DNA of 64,000 bases from Petroclostridium xylanilyticum (GTDB lineage: Bacteria > Bacillota > Clostridia > SK-Y3). Under the pieces are notes generated by a model that searched no databases, was not told the DNA's origin, and saw nothing but the letters and a program-made list of their open reading frames with translations. Positions 28,720-39,300 of the stretch are shown here, piece by piece. Numbering within the stretch: the first letter of the stretch is position 1; the number at the start of each line of letters is the position of its first letter. Where the stretch lies: the NCBI RefSeq assembly GCF_002252565.1, contig NZ_NPML01000027.1, forward strand, positions 62,001 through 126,000, in the 5' to 3' direction. Position numbers and translations under genes: made by a program.

Positions 28720-30558
28720 ATGCAAGCATCACAGGTGGTTACTTTAATCATAGTTGCTGCAACTATGTTTGGAGTCATCGGTTTTATCGTTCTCCTGGCT
28801 CATTACTATACCTTAAATGGCATCAAGGCCAGGACTGTAGGTGACGGCCAGCATGGCACGGCAAGGTTCGCAACGAAGAATGAAATCAAGAAGACCTATG
28901 CTCATGTACTCTATGAGCCGGAACGGTGGCGCAAGGGTATCAACCTGCCCAAGGTGCAGGGTCTGGTTGTGGGATGCAAAACGGCTCCAGGATCGGTCAC
29001 CGCTCTTGTAGACCAGGGGGATGTGCATGCATTGATGATCGGTGCGGCGGGTGTCGGCAAGACCGCAAATTTCCTTTATCCCAATCTGGAATATGCCTGC
29101 GCATCCGGGATGAGCTTTATTACCACCGACACCAAAGGCGACCTTTACAGGAATTACGGATGCATCGCCAAGGACTACTATGGCTACGATGTGTCCGTCA
29201 TTGACCTGAGAAACCCCACCCGCAGCGATGGCAACAATATGCTGCACCTTGTAAACAAATATATGGATGAATACCTTGCCAATCCCGATAATCTCCCAGC
29301 AAAAGCCAGGGCGGAGAAATATGCAAAGATTATTGCCAAAACCATCGTCAACTCCGGGGGACTGGATGCAGGCTCCTACGGCCAGAATGCATTTTTCTAC
29401 GATGCAGCCGAAGGCTTGCTGACCGCCGTCATTTTATTGGTGGCGGAATACTGCCCAAAAGAGAAACGCCATATCATTTCGGTCTTTAAGCTCATCCAGG
29501 ACTTGCTGACTCCCTCCGGCGTAAAAGGCAAAAACCAGTTCCAGCTGCTTATTGAAAAGCTTCCGTCAGAGCATAAGGCAAGATGGTTTGCAGGAGCGGC
29601 ATTAAACACTGCGGAGCAGGCGATGCAAAGCGTCTTGTCGACAGCCCTTTCCCGGTTGAATGCATTCCTGGACTCGGAACTGGAGCAGATACTGTGCTTT
29701 GATACCGCCATCGATGCGGAGCGTTTCTGCAAAAGAAAGTCAGCCATCTTCCTGGTTATGCCGGAGGAAGACAACACAAAATATTTTCTAATTTCTTTAA
29801 TTGTCCAGCAGCTCTACCGGGAGATACTGTCGGTGGCCGATGAGCAAGGAGGAAGGCTTCAAAACCGTGTCATGATGTACCTCGATGAGATCGGCACTAT
29901 ACCAAAAATTGAATGTGCGGAGATGATGTTTTCCGCTTCCCGTTCCCGCCGTGTTTCCATCGTGGCCATCATACAGAGCTTTGCGCAGCTTGAAAAGAAC
30001 TACGGCAAGGAAGGAGCCGCCATCATCATCGACAACTGCCAGGACACCATTTTTGGAGGCTTTGCTCCAAATTCGGAATCAGCGGAGATACTCTCCAGAA
30101 GCCTTGGCAATAAGACGGTTTTATCAGGTTCGGTCACCCGGGGGAAGCATGATCCGTCCCAATCCCTGCAAATGATCCAGCGTCCCCTGATGACTCCTGA
30201 TGAATTAAAGACCCTGCCCAAAGGCAGCTTCATTGTCGCAAAGACCGGAGCCTGCCCTATGAAAACCAGTTTAAAGCTGTTCATTGAATGGGGCATCCGG
30301 TTTGAAAAGGTGTATGAGCTGCAGGAAAAATCCGCCCGCAAGGTGGCCTATGCTGACAAAAAAGAACTTGAAGAGGAAATCGTCAAAAGGCACATATCAT
30401 ATGAGGATATAGAAGAACAGGAGCCATACTCCACATCAGCTCAAGGCGGCATGTCCCTTGCACCTGCTGAAGAGATTCAGGGGAAAGCATTGAAGTCCAG
30501 GCTGCAAACAAAGATAAAAGCACAGCAGCAAATGGAGACTCCGCTGCGTACAGATTAG
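28720..30558 (+). CDS. VirD4/TraG-type conjugative coupling ATPase
   Basis: 612 residues from ATG 28720 (GAAGGAGG upstream). One N-terminal membrane helix (VVTLIIVAATMFGVIGFIVL), a short linker, then the coupling-protein ATPase: Walker A GAAGVGKTANF, VITTDTK-type strand 2 (FITTDTKGDLY), Walker B MMYLDEIGTIP and the SRRVSIVAIIQSFAQLEK helix. It brings the relaxase-DNA complex to the mating channel. In this element the channel ATPase is missing, so it could only work with another element's pore. Confidence 0.88.
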   Translation: MQASQVVTLIIVAATMFGVIGFIVLLAHYYTLNGIKARTVGDGQHGTARFATKNEIKKTYAHVLYEPERWRKGINLPKVQGLVVGCKTAPGSVTALVDQGDVHALMIGAAGVGKTANFLYPNLEYACASGMSFITTDTKGDLYRNYGCIAKDYYGYDVSVIDLRNPTRSDGNNMLHLVNKYMDEYLANPDNLPAKARAEKYAKIIAKTIVNSGGLDAGSYGQNAFFYDAAEGLLTAVILLVAEYCPKEKRHIISVFKLIQDLLTPSGVKGKNQFQLLIEKLPSEHKARWFAGAALNTAEQAMQSVLSTALSRLNAFLDSELEQILCFDTAIDAERFCKRKSAIFLVMPEEDNTKYFLISLIVQQLYREILSVADEQGGRLQNRVMMYLDEIGTIPKIECAEMMFSASRSRRVSIVAIIQSFAQLEKNYGKEGAAIIIDNCQDTIFGGFAPNSESAEILSRSLGNKTVLSGSVTRGKHDPSQSLQMIQRPLMTPDELKTLPKGSFIVAKTGACPMKTSLKLFIEWGIRFEKVYELQEKSARKVAYADKKELEEEIVKRHISYEDIEEQEPYSTSAQGGMSLAPAEEIQGKALKSRLQTKIKAQQQMETPLRTD

Positions 30559-30568
30559 GAGGTGTCTG

Positions 30569-30835
30569 ATGGGCTATTTTGAATCGCTTTATGCATCAGA
30601 GCTTCCCCATAGGGCTGTAGCTGTCTACATGTACCTTCGTGACAGGGCCGACAGGGACGGCAAATGTTATCCGGCGATCGGTACCATCGCCGCGGAGCTG
30701 AAGCTGTCACGGAGCACCGTAAAAAGAGCCATTGCAGACCTTGAAAAGAGCGGTTATCTTCGCAAGGAGGAGCGGTGGCGTGAAAACGGGGGCAAGAGCA
30801 GCAACATGTATTTTTTGAAATCAGGGATGGGGTAA
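30569..30835 (+). CDS. Winged helix-turn-helix protein (ICE regulator/replication-like)
   Basis: 88 residues. A wHTH with recognition helix LSRSTVKRAIADLEKSGYL and wing KEERWRENGGKSS, of the GntR/RepA-like type that follows virD4 in these ICEs. The stop falls inside the 271-bp repeat. One frame over, the sequence after GATGGGG continues open for about 50 codons (VTLKNFTFTPRGQPVH), so the original protein may have been longer and frameshifted at the G-run. Confidence 0.65.
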   Translation: MGYFESLYASELPHRAVAVYMYLRDRADRDGKCYPAIGTIAAELKLSRSTVKRAIADLEKSGYLRKEERWRENGGKSSNMYFLKSGMG

Positions 30836-31094
30836 CTCTGAAAAACTTTACTTTTACACCAAGGGGGCAGCCTGTTCATTTGGTGAACTGTGGTACGGTT
30901 CACCGTGAGCTATGCAGTGAACTGCCCACTCTAAGAAATATTCAACATCAGACAAAGAAACAAAATAGTTTTGTGGATAAATAGCATGAAAGGTGGAAGA
31001 TATGACTAAAGCTGTCACGGAGTACCGTAAAAAGAGCCATTGCACTATCTTTTTCAGTTTTTTAATTGTAATTCGATATAGCGTATGCTATAAT
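30824..31094 (+). repeat. 271-bp direct repeat, left copy, flanking the IS1634-like element
   Basis: Identical as far as I can read to 33070-33340 (constant offset 2246). It contains the end of the wHTH gene, a 36-base partial copy of that gene (31009-31044) and a promoter. It is interpreted as a long target-site duplication. Confidence 0.85.
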
Positions 31095-33069
31095 CCCATG
31101 TTTGACACTTGGACAAAAGAAAAATCCTGTAAAGTCTTGGTATAAGAGGCTTTGCAGGATTTTATATTGATGTAAAAAGTGAGTAATGTTTTTTATTTTT
31201 TCGTTTCTTTAAAAATTTTTTTCATCATGCTTGTTGTAACAATCTGATAGTCCGTGCGAAAGCCAAAAGCTTCATGTAAAGCATCGGTAAAATCAGTTCT
31301 TGTATATATGGGTTCATAGCCTTCACCCTTAATCTCCTTGAAATTCATGTCTCTTAATTCACCAATAATCTCATGGCAGGTGAATTTCTCATGGAGTCTC
31401 TTTTCAAGCAACCTATATATAATTAGCGATATAAAGCAAGTGATAAAATGTGCTTCTATCCTGTCATCGTTGCTTAAATAAACAGGTCTTGCTTTGAATT
31501 CGCTTTTCATAATTCTAAAGCATTCTTCAATCTCCCATCTCCTGTGATTAACCTTGATTATTTCAGATACATCATCCTCAAGGTTTGTGCAAACACCATA
31601 AAAACCATCAAAGGCTTCTTCCTTCTGGATTAGAGCAGAATCAATGCTGTATATCTCGTTTTCTGCAACTTCTCCATCAGCAGTACAGCTTGTTTTGGTA
31701 ATAAACCTTTTGTAATCGTTAGCATTGCATTTCTTGATTTTTGTCGGGTTGTTTTCTATTGCCTTTTGAGCTCTTTCTATTTGAGAGTTGCGGATTTTAC
31801 GCTGATAATCCCTGTATTTGATTGAGTAGGTTACAATAAGCCTTTGTTCAAAGCCTTTTTCTTTAATCCAGCGCTCCTTGTAAAATACTTTTGCCCGTAT
31901 TTTTGATTTATCTTCAGGAGCAGCTTTATCTATCATTTCATCAAGTTTGGAAATATCATAGGTTTTATCGCTGCCCGGGAGTTTCCAGCCATCTGGAGCA
32001 AGAGCCCATTTTTTTAAATGTTCCTTTAATTTTTTAATAGATTGTGTGGTAATAAAAGCGCGCTCATCCTTGCTGTTAAACTTTCGATTATCTTCAGAAG
32101 CAAGGCCTGCATCTGTGCAAACAATAAACTTAGAAAGTTCAAAGTCAGAAATAATTTTCTTTTCTAATGGCTTTAAAGTCAGTTGTTCATTCATATTCCC
32201 TTTGTTAATGCTGAAAGCCAGAGGGATTCCATCTCCGTCCATAAACAGTCCCATTTGAATGATCGGATTGGGTTTGTGATCTTTAGAAGGACCATATTGC
32301 TTGTTGCCATCCTCCTGTTCAATTTCAAAAAAGTAATTGGTGCAATCATAGTAAAGAATACCGGTATTCCTTTTGGAAACCTTCAGGCTGTTTTCGTATA
32401 ATGAGGATTGAATAAAATCAGTTTCTTTAGCAAGGATTTCAAGAGCCCTGTATATTTGATGCAAATCAAAGTTCGGCTGTTCTATAAACTTTTTAGAAAG
32501 CTCATAAGTTGCAAGTTTAGAGGATGGGAAAATAACTCTTCCGTATATTAATCTGGAAAGTATTGAATTCAAGTCGAAATCAAATTTATATTTATCTGAG
32601 ATTTCCCTGCAAATCTTGTGTAGTCCAAGCTCGTGGTATATTTTTTGCAAGAAAAGATAACCTCCGTTAAAAGAACGCTGCTCGCCTTTGTTTATAAGCT
32701 TTGAAGGAGAATATTTAACGAGTACTTCTCGCTTCTCTTCTTTTTCTTTCTTATTGAGTTCTTCAATGTATTTTTTTGCCCATTCGATAGGGTCTTGACC
32801 ATTCAATTTCTTTTCTAATTCAGCAACTGTCCCTAATTTTTCTACAATCTTAGAAGTTCTTGTTCCGTTAACATATATTGACTTAGCTACATACAGCGAA
32901 GTAGAATTTTTGGATTTGGATATAGTAAGTTTCAAACTAACACCTCCAGACCTTTATATTATAACATATTGCTACATATTCCGCAATACAAAAACGTAAA
33001 GTTTGACAAAAAAATAAGCCTAAATCAAGGCTTTTAAAGATTTTTTCTTTATTCAACTGTCAAATACCC
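31095..33069 (-). mobile_element. IS1634-family insertion sequence
   Basis: 1975 bp between the two 271-bp repeats. The ends carry imperfect inverted repeats (TTTGACACTTGGACAAA at the left; complement of the right end TTTGACAGTTGAATAAA). IS1634 is known to create long, variable-length target duplications, which matches what is seen. The perfect repeats suggest a recent insertion. It landed upstream of the type I R-M operon without separating it from its promoter, because the promoter was duplicated. Confidence 0.85.
31193..32935 (-). CDS. IS1634-family transposase (DDE, IS4 superfamily)
   Basis: 580 residues with a TTG start behind GGAGGTG on the minus strand. The N-terminus (KSKNSTSLYVAKSIYVNGTR) is the family's opening domain. 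The DDE core is visible: YYDCTNYFFE (first Asp), FIVCTDAGLASEDN (second Asp) and the YREK-like segment NHRRWEIEECFRIMKSEF (Glu). No frameshift is seen, so it is probably active. Confidence 0.88.
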   Translation of the reverse strand: MKLTISKSKNSTSLYVAKSIYVNGTRTSKIVEKLGTVAELEKKLNGQDPIEWAKKYIEELNKKEKEEKREVLVKYSPSKLINKGEQRSFNGGYLFLQKIYHELGLHKICREISDKYKFDFDLNSILSRLIYGRVIFPSSKLATYELSKKFIEQPNFDLHQIYRALEILAKETDFIQSSLYENSLKVSKRNTGILYYDCTNYFFEIEQEDGNKQYGPSKDHKPNPIIQMGLFMDGDGIPLAFSINKGNMNEQLTLKPLEKKIISDFELSKFIVCTDAGLASEDNRKFNSKDERAFITTQSIKKLKEHLKKWALAPDGWKLPGSDKTYDISKLDEMIDKAAPEDKSKIRAKVFYKERWIKEKGFEQRLIVTYSIKYRDYQRKIRNSQIERAQKAIENNPTKIKKCNANDYKRFITKTSCTADGEVAENEIYSIDSALIQKEEAFDGFYGVCTNLEDDVSEIIKVNHRRWEIEECFRIMKSEFKARPVYLSNDDRIEAHFITCFISLIIYRLLEKRLHEKFTCHEIIGELRDMNFKEIKGEGYEPIYTRTDFTDALHEAFGFRTDYQIVTTSMMKKIFKETKK

Positions 33070-33340
33070 GGGATGGGGTAACTCTGAAAAACTTTACTTT
33101 TACACCAAGGGGGCAGCCTGTTCATTTGGTGAACTGTGGTACGGTTCACCGTGAGCTATGCAGTGAACTGCCCACTCTAAGAAATATTCAACATCAGACA
33201 AAGAAACAAAATAGTTTTGTGGATAAATAGCATGAAAGGTGGAAGATATGACTAAAGCTGTCACGGAGTACCGTAAAAAGAGCCATTGCACTATCTTTTT
33301 CAGTTTTTTAATTGTAATTCGATATAGCGTATGCTATAAT
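33070..33340 (+). repeat. 271-bp direct repeat, right copy
   Basis: Second copy of 30824-31094. Its last 29 bases are the promoter of the R-M regulator; the left copy now points that promoter into the IS. Confidence 0.85.
33312..33340 (+). promoter_or_regulatory. Promoter and operator of the type I R-M operon
   Basis: TTGTAA (33312-33317), a 17-bp spacer and TATAAT (33335-33340) with extended TGC. The palindrome ATAGC-GTAT-GCTAT lies across the spacer and -10, a likely operator for the HTH protein encoded 30 bases downstream. Confidence 0.7.
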
Positions 33341-33369
33341 TATCTACATATTAGAAGGCTGGTGATCTA

Positions 33370-33585
33370 ATGACGCTCGATAAAATCTTGAAAAATATTC
33401 GAAAAGAACTAAACCTTACACAAGAGCAGCTTGCACGCAATTTAAATGTCAGCTTTTCCACGCTAAATCGCTGGGAGAACCGTCATGCCACTCCAAGCAG
33501 GCTGGCAAGAATGAGGCTGCTGGATTATTGCGTCAAAAACAGCGTATCTGATGAGATTATTTCTGAACTTGAACGCACGAAATAG
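33370..33585 (+). CDS. Cro/C1-type HTH regulator of the R-M operon
   Basis: 71 residues made almost wholly of one XRE helix-turn-helix (IRKELNLTQEQLARNLNVSF, then STLNRWENRHATPS). Position directly before hsdM and behind a palindromic promoter suggests a controller that delays or limits R-M expression after transfer. Confidence 0.8.
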   Translation: MTLDKILKNIRKELNLTQEQLARNLNVSFSTLNRWENRHATPSRLARMRLLDYCVKNSVSDEIISELERTK

Positions 33586-33625
33586 TAATCGCGTTTAGAA
33601 TATTTTACAAGCGAGGGGATCAAAA

Positions 33626-35194
33626 ATGGATAATAAAAAAGAACAGGAGCGCGCGGAACTGCATCGCACGATATGGAATATTGCCAATGAATTAAGAGGC
33701 AGTGTGGACGGATGGGACTTCAAGCAATACGTGCTCGGAATGCTTTTTTATCGCTACATATCAGAGAATATAACAGCCTATATTAACGCCGGGGAGCACG
33801 AAGCGGGAAATACTGACTTTGACTATGCGAAACTCTCCGACAGCGAAGCAGAACTGGCCCGGGAGGATTTGGTAAAGACAAAAGGCTTCTTTATTCTGCC
33901 AAGTGAACTTTTTGAGAATGTCCGCGCACGTGCCAAGGATGATGAAAATTTAAACGAAACATTGGAATGCGTCTTCAGCAATATTGAAGCATCGGCTCAA
34001 GGGACGGACAGCGAGGATAATTTAAAGGGTCTGTTTGACGATATAGACGTCAATAGCAACAAGCTCGGCAGTACAGTGGCAAAGCGCAATGAAAAGCTGG
34101 TCAAGATAATGAACGCCGTTGCTGAAATGAAGCTTGGTGATTACAAAGACAATACAATCGACGCCTTCGGCGATGCCTATGAATTTTTGATGGGCATGTA
34201 TGCCTCCAATGCCGGGAAGAGCGGCGGTGAGTATTTCACACCGCAGGAGGTATCTGAATTGCTCACCCGCCTTGCGTTAGTGGGGAAAACCGAGGTTAAT
34301 AAGGTCTATGACCCTGCCTGCGGCTCAGGTTCCCTGCTGCTGAAGTCTGCTAAAATTCTTGGAAAAGAAAACGTTCGCCTGGGCTTTTTCGGGCAGGAAA
34401 TCAACATCACCACCTACAACCTGTGCCGAATTAATATGTTCCTGCACGATATTGATTATGACAAGTTTGACATTGCTCTAGGCGACACACTGACCGACCC
34501 GCAGCACTGGGATGAAGAACCCTTCGAGGTCATTGTTTCTAATCCCCCCTATTCCATCAAATGGAAAGGCGATAGCGATCCTATTCTGATAAACGACCCG
34601 CGTTTTTCGCCGGCTGGGGTGCTTGCACCTAAATCAAAAGCAGACCTTGCATTTATTATGCACAGCCTTTCATGGCTGGCAACCAATGGTACAGCTGCAA
34701 TCGTATGTTTCCCAGGTGTGATGTACCGCGGCGGTGCGGAGCAGAAAATCCGGCAGTACCTGATTGACAATAACTACATCGACTGCATCATCCAGCTGCC
34801 GGACAACCTGTTTTACGGCACGAGCATTGCCACCTGTATTATGATTCTGAAAAAGTCTAAGAATGATAACAGCACACTGTTCATCGACGCGTCCAAAGAA
34901 TTCGTGAAGGTCACGAACAACAATAAGCTGACCCAGGAGAACATTGATCATATCCTGAAAGCTTATATAGAAAGAAAAAAAGATATACCCCATTTTTCAA
35001 GGCTTGTGCCAAACAGCAAAATCGCAGAGCAGGATTATAACCTTTCAGTTTCCACCTATGTGGAGCAGGATGACACGCGGGAGAAGATTGATATTGCCGC
35101 CTTAAATGCCGAGATAGAGCAAATAGTAGAGCGACAGCAGAAATTGAGAGAAGAAATTGATAAGATCATCGCGGAAATCGGGGTGAGAGAATGA
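33626..35194 (+). CDS. hsdM: Type I restriction-modification methyltransferase subunit
   Basis: 522 residues. An N-terminal helical HsdM_N domain ([20 protein letters not shown]) is followed by the N6-adenine methylase domain: SAM motif [14 protein letters not shown] (about 227-239) and catalytic [10 protein letters not shown] (about 305-314). With HsdS it methylates adenines in a bipartite site and is also needed for restriction. The stop overlaps the hsdS start (ATGA). Confidence 0.92.
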   Translation: MDNKKEQERAELHRTIWNIANELRGSVDGWDFKQYVLGMLFYRYISENITAYINAGEHEAGNTDFDYAKLSDSEAELAREDLVKTKGFFILPSELFENVRARAKDDENLNETLECVFSNIEASAQGTDSEDNLKGLFDDIDVNSNKLGSTVAKRNEKLVKIMNAVAEMKLGDYKDNTIDAFGDAYEFLMGMYASNAGKSGGEYFTPQEVSELLTRLALVGKTEVNKVYDPACGSGSLLLKSAKILGKENVRLGFFGQEINITTYNLCRINMFLHDIDYDKFDIALGDTLTDPQHWDEEPFEVIVSNPPYSIKWKGDSDPILINDPRFSPAGVLAPKSKADLAFIMHSLSWLATNGTAAIVCFPGVMYRGGAEQKIRQYLIDNNYIDCIIQLPDNLFYGTSIATCIMILKKSKNDNSTLFIDASKEFVKVTNNNKLTQENIDHILKAYIERKKDIPHFSRLVPNSKIAEQDYNLSVSTYVEQDDTREKIDIAALNAEIEQIVERQQKLREEIDKIIAEIGVRE

Positions 35195-36333
35195 GCAAAT
35201 TGGATGAGCTGATTGCTGAGTTGTGTCCGGATGGGGTGGAATATAAACAATTATATCAGGTCTTAACAATAAGAAACGGAAAAGATTACAAAGGTTTTGC
35301 AGAAGGAAATATTCCTGTTTACGGTACCGGTGGTATTATCACTCATATTAATAAATCAATATATAACAAACCATCTGTGCTTATTCCTCGAAAAGGATCT
35401 CTTGATAAATTGTATTATGTTGATGTTCCATTTTGGACAGTAGATACAATTTTTTATACTGAAATCAATTTTGAAATTATTGAACCAAAGTTTGTTTTCT
35501 ATTATCTACAAACTCAACACCTGGAAAAACTTAATACTGCTGGAGGAGTACCAAGTTTAACACAAGCGGTTTTGAATAAAATTACTATCCCCCTCCCCCC
35601 GCTGCCTGTCCAGCAGGAAATCGTCCGTATTCTGGACAATTTCACGGAGCTTACAGCGGAGCTTACAGCGGAGCTTACAGCGAGGAAAAAACAGTATGAG
35701 TATTATAGGGATTTGCTGTTGACGTTTGATGATAAGCCTGAAGTTAAGTGGATGACGTTGGGAGAAATATGTAAAAAAGTATCTTCAGGAGGAACCCCAC
35801 CCACATCAAATAAAGAGTATTATGGCGGAAACGTTCCATGGCTAAGAACCCAAGAGGTAGATTTTAATTACATTTACGATACAGGTGTAAAAATCACTGA
35901 AGCAGGAGTTAAAAACTCTTCTGCTAAATGGATACCTGAGAATTGTGTCATAGTTGCTTTATACGGAGCAACTGCCGCGAAAGTGGCGATTAACAAAATA
36001 CCGCTTACTACAAATCAAGCTTGTTGCAATTTGCAAGTAGATGAAACAAAAGCCCTTTATCGCTATGTGTTTCATTGGTTGTCAAGTCAGTATCTTAAAC
36101 TAAAGGCCTTGGGGCAGGGGTCACAGTCAAACATCAATGCAAAAACAGTGAAAGAATACCCTATCCCCGTTCCTCCCCTTGAAGAACAAGAACGCATTGT
36201 TGCCATCCTTGACCGCTTTGATGCTCTGTGTAACGACCTCACCAGCGGTCTGCCCGCCGAAATTGAAGCACGGAACAAGCAGTATGAGTATTACAGGGAC
36301 AAACTATTAGCCTTCAGGGAGGCAACGGCATGA
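35191..36333 (+). CDS. hsdS: Type I restriction-modification specificity subunit
   Basis: 380 residues with two target-recognition domains (about 15-150 and 185-350) and two conserved helical spacers: a central one ending [14 protein letters not shown] and a C-terminal one ending [14 protein letters not shown]. The TRDs differ from each other and read the two halves of the DNA site. The central spacer contains three tandem ELTA units encoded by 12-bp DNA repeats. It overlaps hsdM and hsdR by 4 bases each. Confidence 0.9.
   Translation: MSKLDELIAELCPDGVEYKQLYQVLTIRNGKDYKGFAEGNIPVYGTGGIITHINKSIYNKPSVLIPRKGSLDKLYYVDVPFWTVDTIFYTEINFEIIEPKFVFYYLQTQHLEKLNTAGGVPSLTQAVLNKITIPLPPLPVQQEIVRILDNFTELTAELTAELTARKKQYEYYRDLLLTFDDKPEVKWMTLGEICKKVSSGGTPPTSNKEYYGGNVPWLRTQEVDFNYIYDTGVKITEAGVKNSSAKWIPENCVIVALYGATAAKVAINKIPLTTNQACCNLQVDETKALYRYVFHWLSSQYLKLKALGQGSQSNINAKTVKEYPIPVPPLEEQERIVAILDRFDALCNDLTSGLPAEIEARNKQYEYYRDKLLAFREATA
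35646..35681 (+). repeat. Three 12-bp tandem repeats in hsdS (TAEL-type spacer)
   Basis: GGAGCTTACAGC repeated three times without change, encoding (E)[11 protein letters not shown] between the two recognition domains. In EcoR124I/EcoR124II, two versus three TAEL repeats change the spacing of the recognised half-sites by one base pair. Confidence 0.9.
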
Positions 36334-39300
36334 GCACATATAATATTGTCGCAAGTACCGAAGAAGCGACGGTTGTCGCCGAATATAAGGCCGAATATAA
36401 AGTACGCTCCGATAAGTATCAGAGCGAAGCTGACTTAGAGCGCGAGTTTATTCACCTCTTAACCACGCAGGGGTATGAGTATCTTGCAGTTCACAACGAA
36501 GCCGCACTGGTCGCAAACTTACGCAGGCAGCTTGAGTTGCTCAATGATTTTACTTTTACGGATGGCGAATGGAACAGGTTTTTTACAGAATGTATCGCCA
36601 ACACCAACGAGGGGATTGTAGAAAAGACGCGCAAAATCCAGGATGACCATGTGCAAATACTCAAACGGGACGACGGTACAACTAAGAACATTTATCTTTT
36701 AGATAAAAAGAATATCCATAACAACCGATTGCAGGTTATCAACCAGTATGAGGAACCGGGCGGTAAGCATGAAACCCGTTATGATGTGACAATCCTCGTA
36801 AACGGTCTGCCTCTCGTCCATGTGGAACTGAAGCGGCGCGGTGTTGCCATCCGTGAAGCCTTTAACCAGATAAAACGCTACCAGCGCGACAGCTTTTGGG
36901 CGTCGTCGGGCTTATTTGAATATGTGCAGATTTTTGTAATCTCCAACGGTACACACACGAAATATTACAGCAACACCACACGCAACGCGCATATCAAAGA
37001 GCAGAGTGCAAGCGAGCGCCGAAGGAGCAAGAAAACGAGCAACAGCTTTGAGTTTACAAGTTTCTGGGCTGATGCGAACAACAAAATCATACCTGACCTT
37101 GTAGACTTTACCAAGACTTTTTTTGCTAAGCACACTTTGCTCAATATATTAACCAAATATTGTGTATTTACGTCCGAGGAACTTTTGCTTGTCATGCGTC
37201 CTTACCAGATTGCGGCGACGGAACGCATATTGTCCCGTATCGCCATATCAACAAACTATAAAAAGATGGGTACAACGGCAGCAGGCGGATACATCTGGCA
37301 TACAACAGGCTCCGGCAAGACCCTGACCAGCTTCAAGACGGCGCAGCTGGCTTCCGCCCTGCCTTACATAGACAAGGTGCTGTTTGTCGTCGACCGTAAA
37401 GATTTGGACTACCAGACGATGAAAGAATATGATCGCTTTGAAAAGGGTGCGGCCAACGGAAACACATCGACGAGGGTTCTTCAAAGACAATTGGAAGACA
37501 GGGACGAAAAAGGCAATCCTCACGAATATAGAATCATTGTCACCACGATTCAAAAGCTGGATAGATTTATCCGCCAAAACAAGCAGCACGATATCTATAA
37601 AAAACACGTTGTGCTCATTTTTGACGAGTGCCACCGTTCCCAGTTTGGCGATATGCATCAAGCCATTACAAAAAACTTTAAGAACTACCACATCTTTGGC
37701 TTTACGGGAACGCCGATATTTGCCGTAAATGCCCCATCGGGCGGAAATCCATTGCTGCGGACAACAGAGCAGGCTTTTGGCGAAAGGCTGCATACATATA
37801 CTATAGTGGATGCCATCAATGATGGAAATGTATTGCCTTTCAGGATTGACTTTATCAATACCATCAAGAAGCCTGACTACATAGATGACAAAAAGGTTTA
37901 TGCCATAGACACCGAAAAAGCCCTTGCAGACCCGCTACGAATCAGTGAGATAGTTGCCTATGTTTTAGAACATTTTGACCAAAAAACAAAGCGCAGCAAT
38001 TTTTACACATTTACCGCAAAATGGGAAGAAGCCGACAGGCAAAATCCTAGGACGCTGATTGAAAAGCGTGAAACAAGGCGCGTGGCTGGATTCAATTCCA
38101 TATTTGCCGCTGCTTCGATCCCTATAGCAATAAGATATTATGCTGAGTTTAAAAAGCAAATTGCACAAAAGAATAAAAACCTTATCATTGCAACTATTTT
38201 TAGCTTCAGCGCAAATGAAGATGAGCCGGACGGGCTGCTGCCGGACGAGGACTTCAATATGGATAACCTTGACCAGAGCTCGCGAGATTTTCTGGAGGCA
38301 GCAATCAAGGATTACAATGCAACGTTTAATACTAATTTTGACACGTCTGCAGAAAAATTCCAAAACTACTATAAAGACATTTCCCTGCGCATGAAAAACC
38401 GGGAGATTGATTTACTTATAGTGGTCAATATGTTCCTGACGGGCTTTGACGCCACTACACTCAACACACTCTGGGTTGATAAAAACTTAAGGCAGCATGG
38501 GCTGATTCAAGCATTTTCGCGGACAAACCGCATTCTGAATAGTGTGAAAACCTTCGGTAATATCGTTTGCTTCCGCGATTTGAAAGAAGAAACGGACAAG
38601 GCTATTGCCCTTTTCGGCAACAAGGATGCGGGCGGTATTGTACTGCTCAAAACATATGAAGAATACTATAACGGCTATGATGAAAACGGCGAGCACAAAC
38701 CGGGTTACAAAGAATTAATCGCCAGACTGACAGCGGAATATCCGCTTGGGAAAGCTATTTTAGGCGAAAAAGCACAGAAGGATTTTATCCGACTGTTTGG
38801 CGCTATATTAAGGGTCAGAAATATACTTACTTCCTTCGATGACTTCGAAGGTAATGAAATATTGTCCGAAAGGGATTTTCAGGATTATCAGAGCACATAT
38901 ATCGATCTTTATCAGGATTTCAGAAAAGGAGCCGATGGTGACAAAGAAACCATTAATGATGATATTGTGTTTGAGATTGAGCTTATCCGGCAAATTGAGG
39001 TGAACATTGACTACATCCTCATGCTGGTAGAAAAATACCGCAACTCCAACTGCAAGGATAAGAGCATTCTTACGACCATCGATAAAGCCATCAATTCAAG
39101 CATTCAGCTTCGCAGTAAGAAAGAACTTATAGAGCATTTTATAGAACAGGTTAATGTCTCGACGAAGGTAGATGAGGATTGGCGCAAATTTCTAAATGAG
39201 CGCAAGGAAGCGGATATTTCAGCCATTATAGAAGAAGAAAAATTAAAGCCTGAAGAAACCCGGCGCTTTATTGATAACGCTTTTCGAGACGGGATACTGA

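Noticed and set aside
30854-31045. 63-codon minus-strand frame, repeated identically at 33100-33291
   Set aside because: Present twice only because of the 271-bp duplication; no ribosome site or known family.
35646-35681. Short tandem repeats as a possible CRISPR-like array
   Set aside because: Units are contiguous, 12 bp, without spacers, and lie in frame within hsdS.
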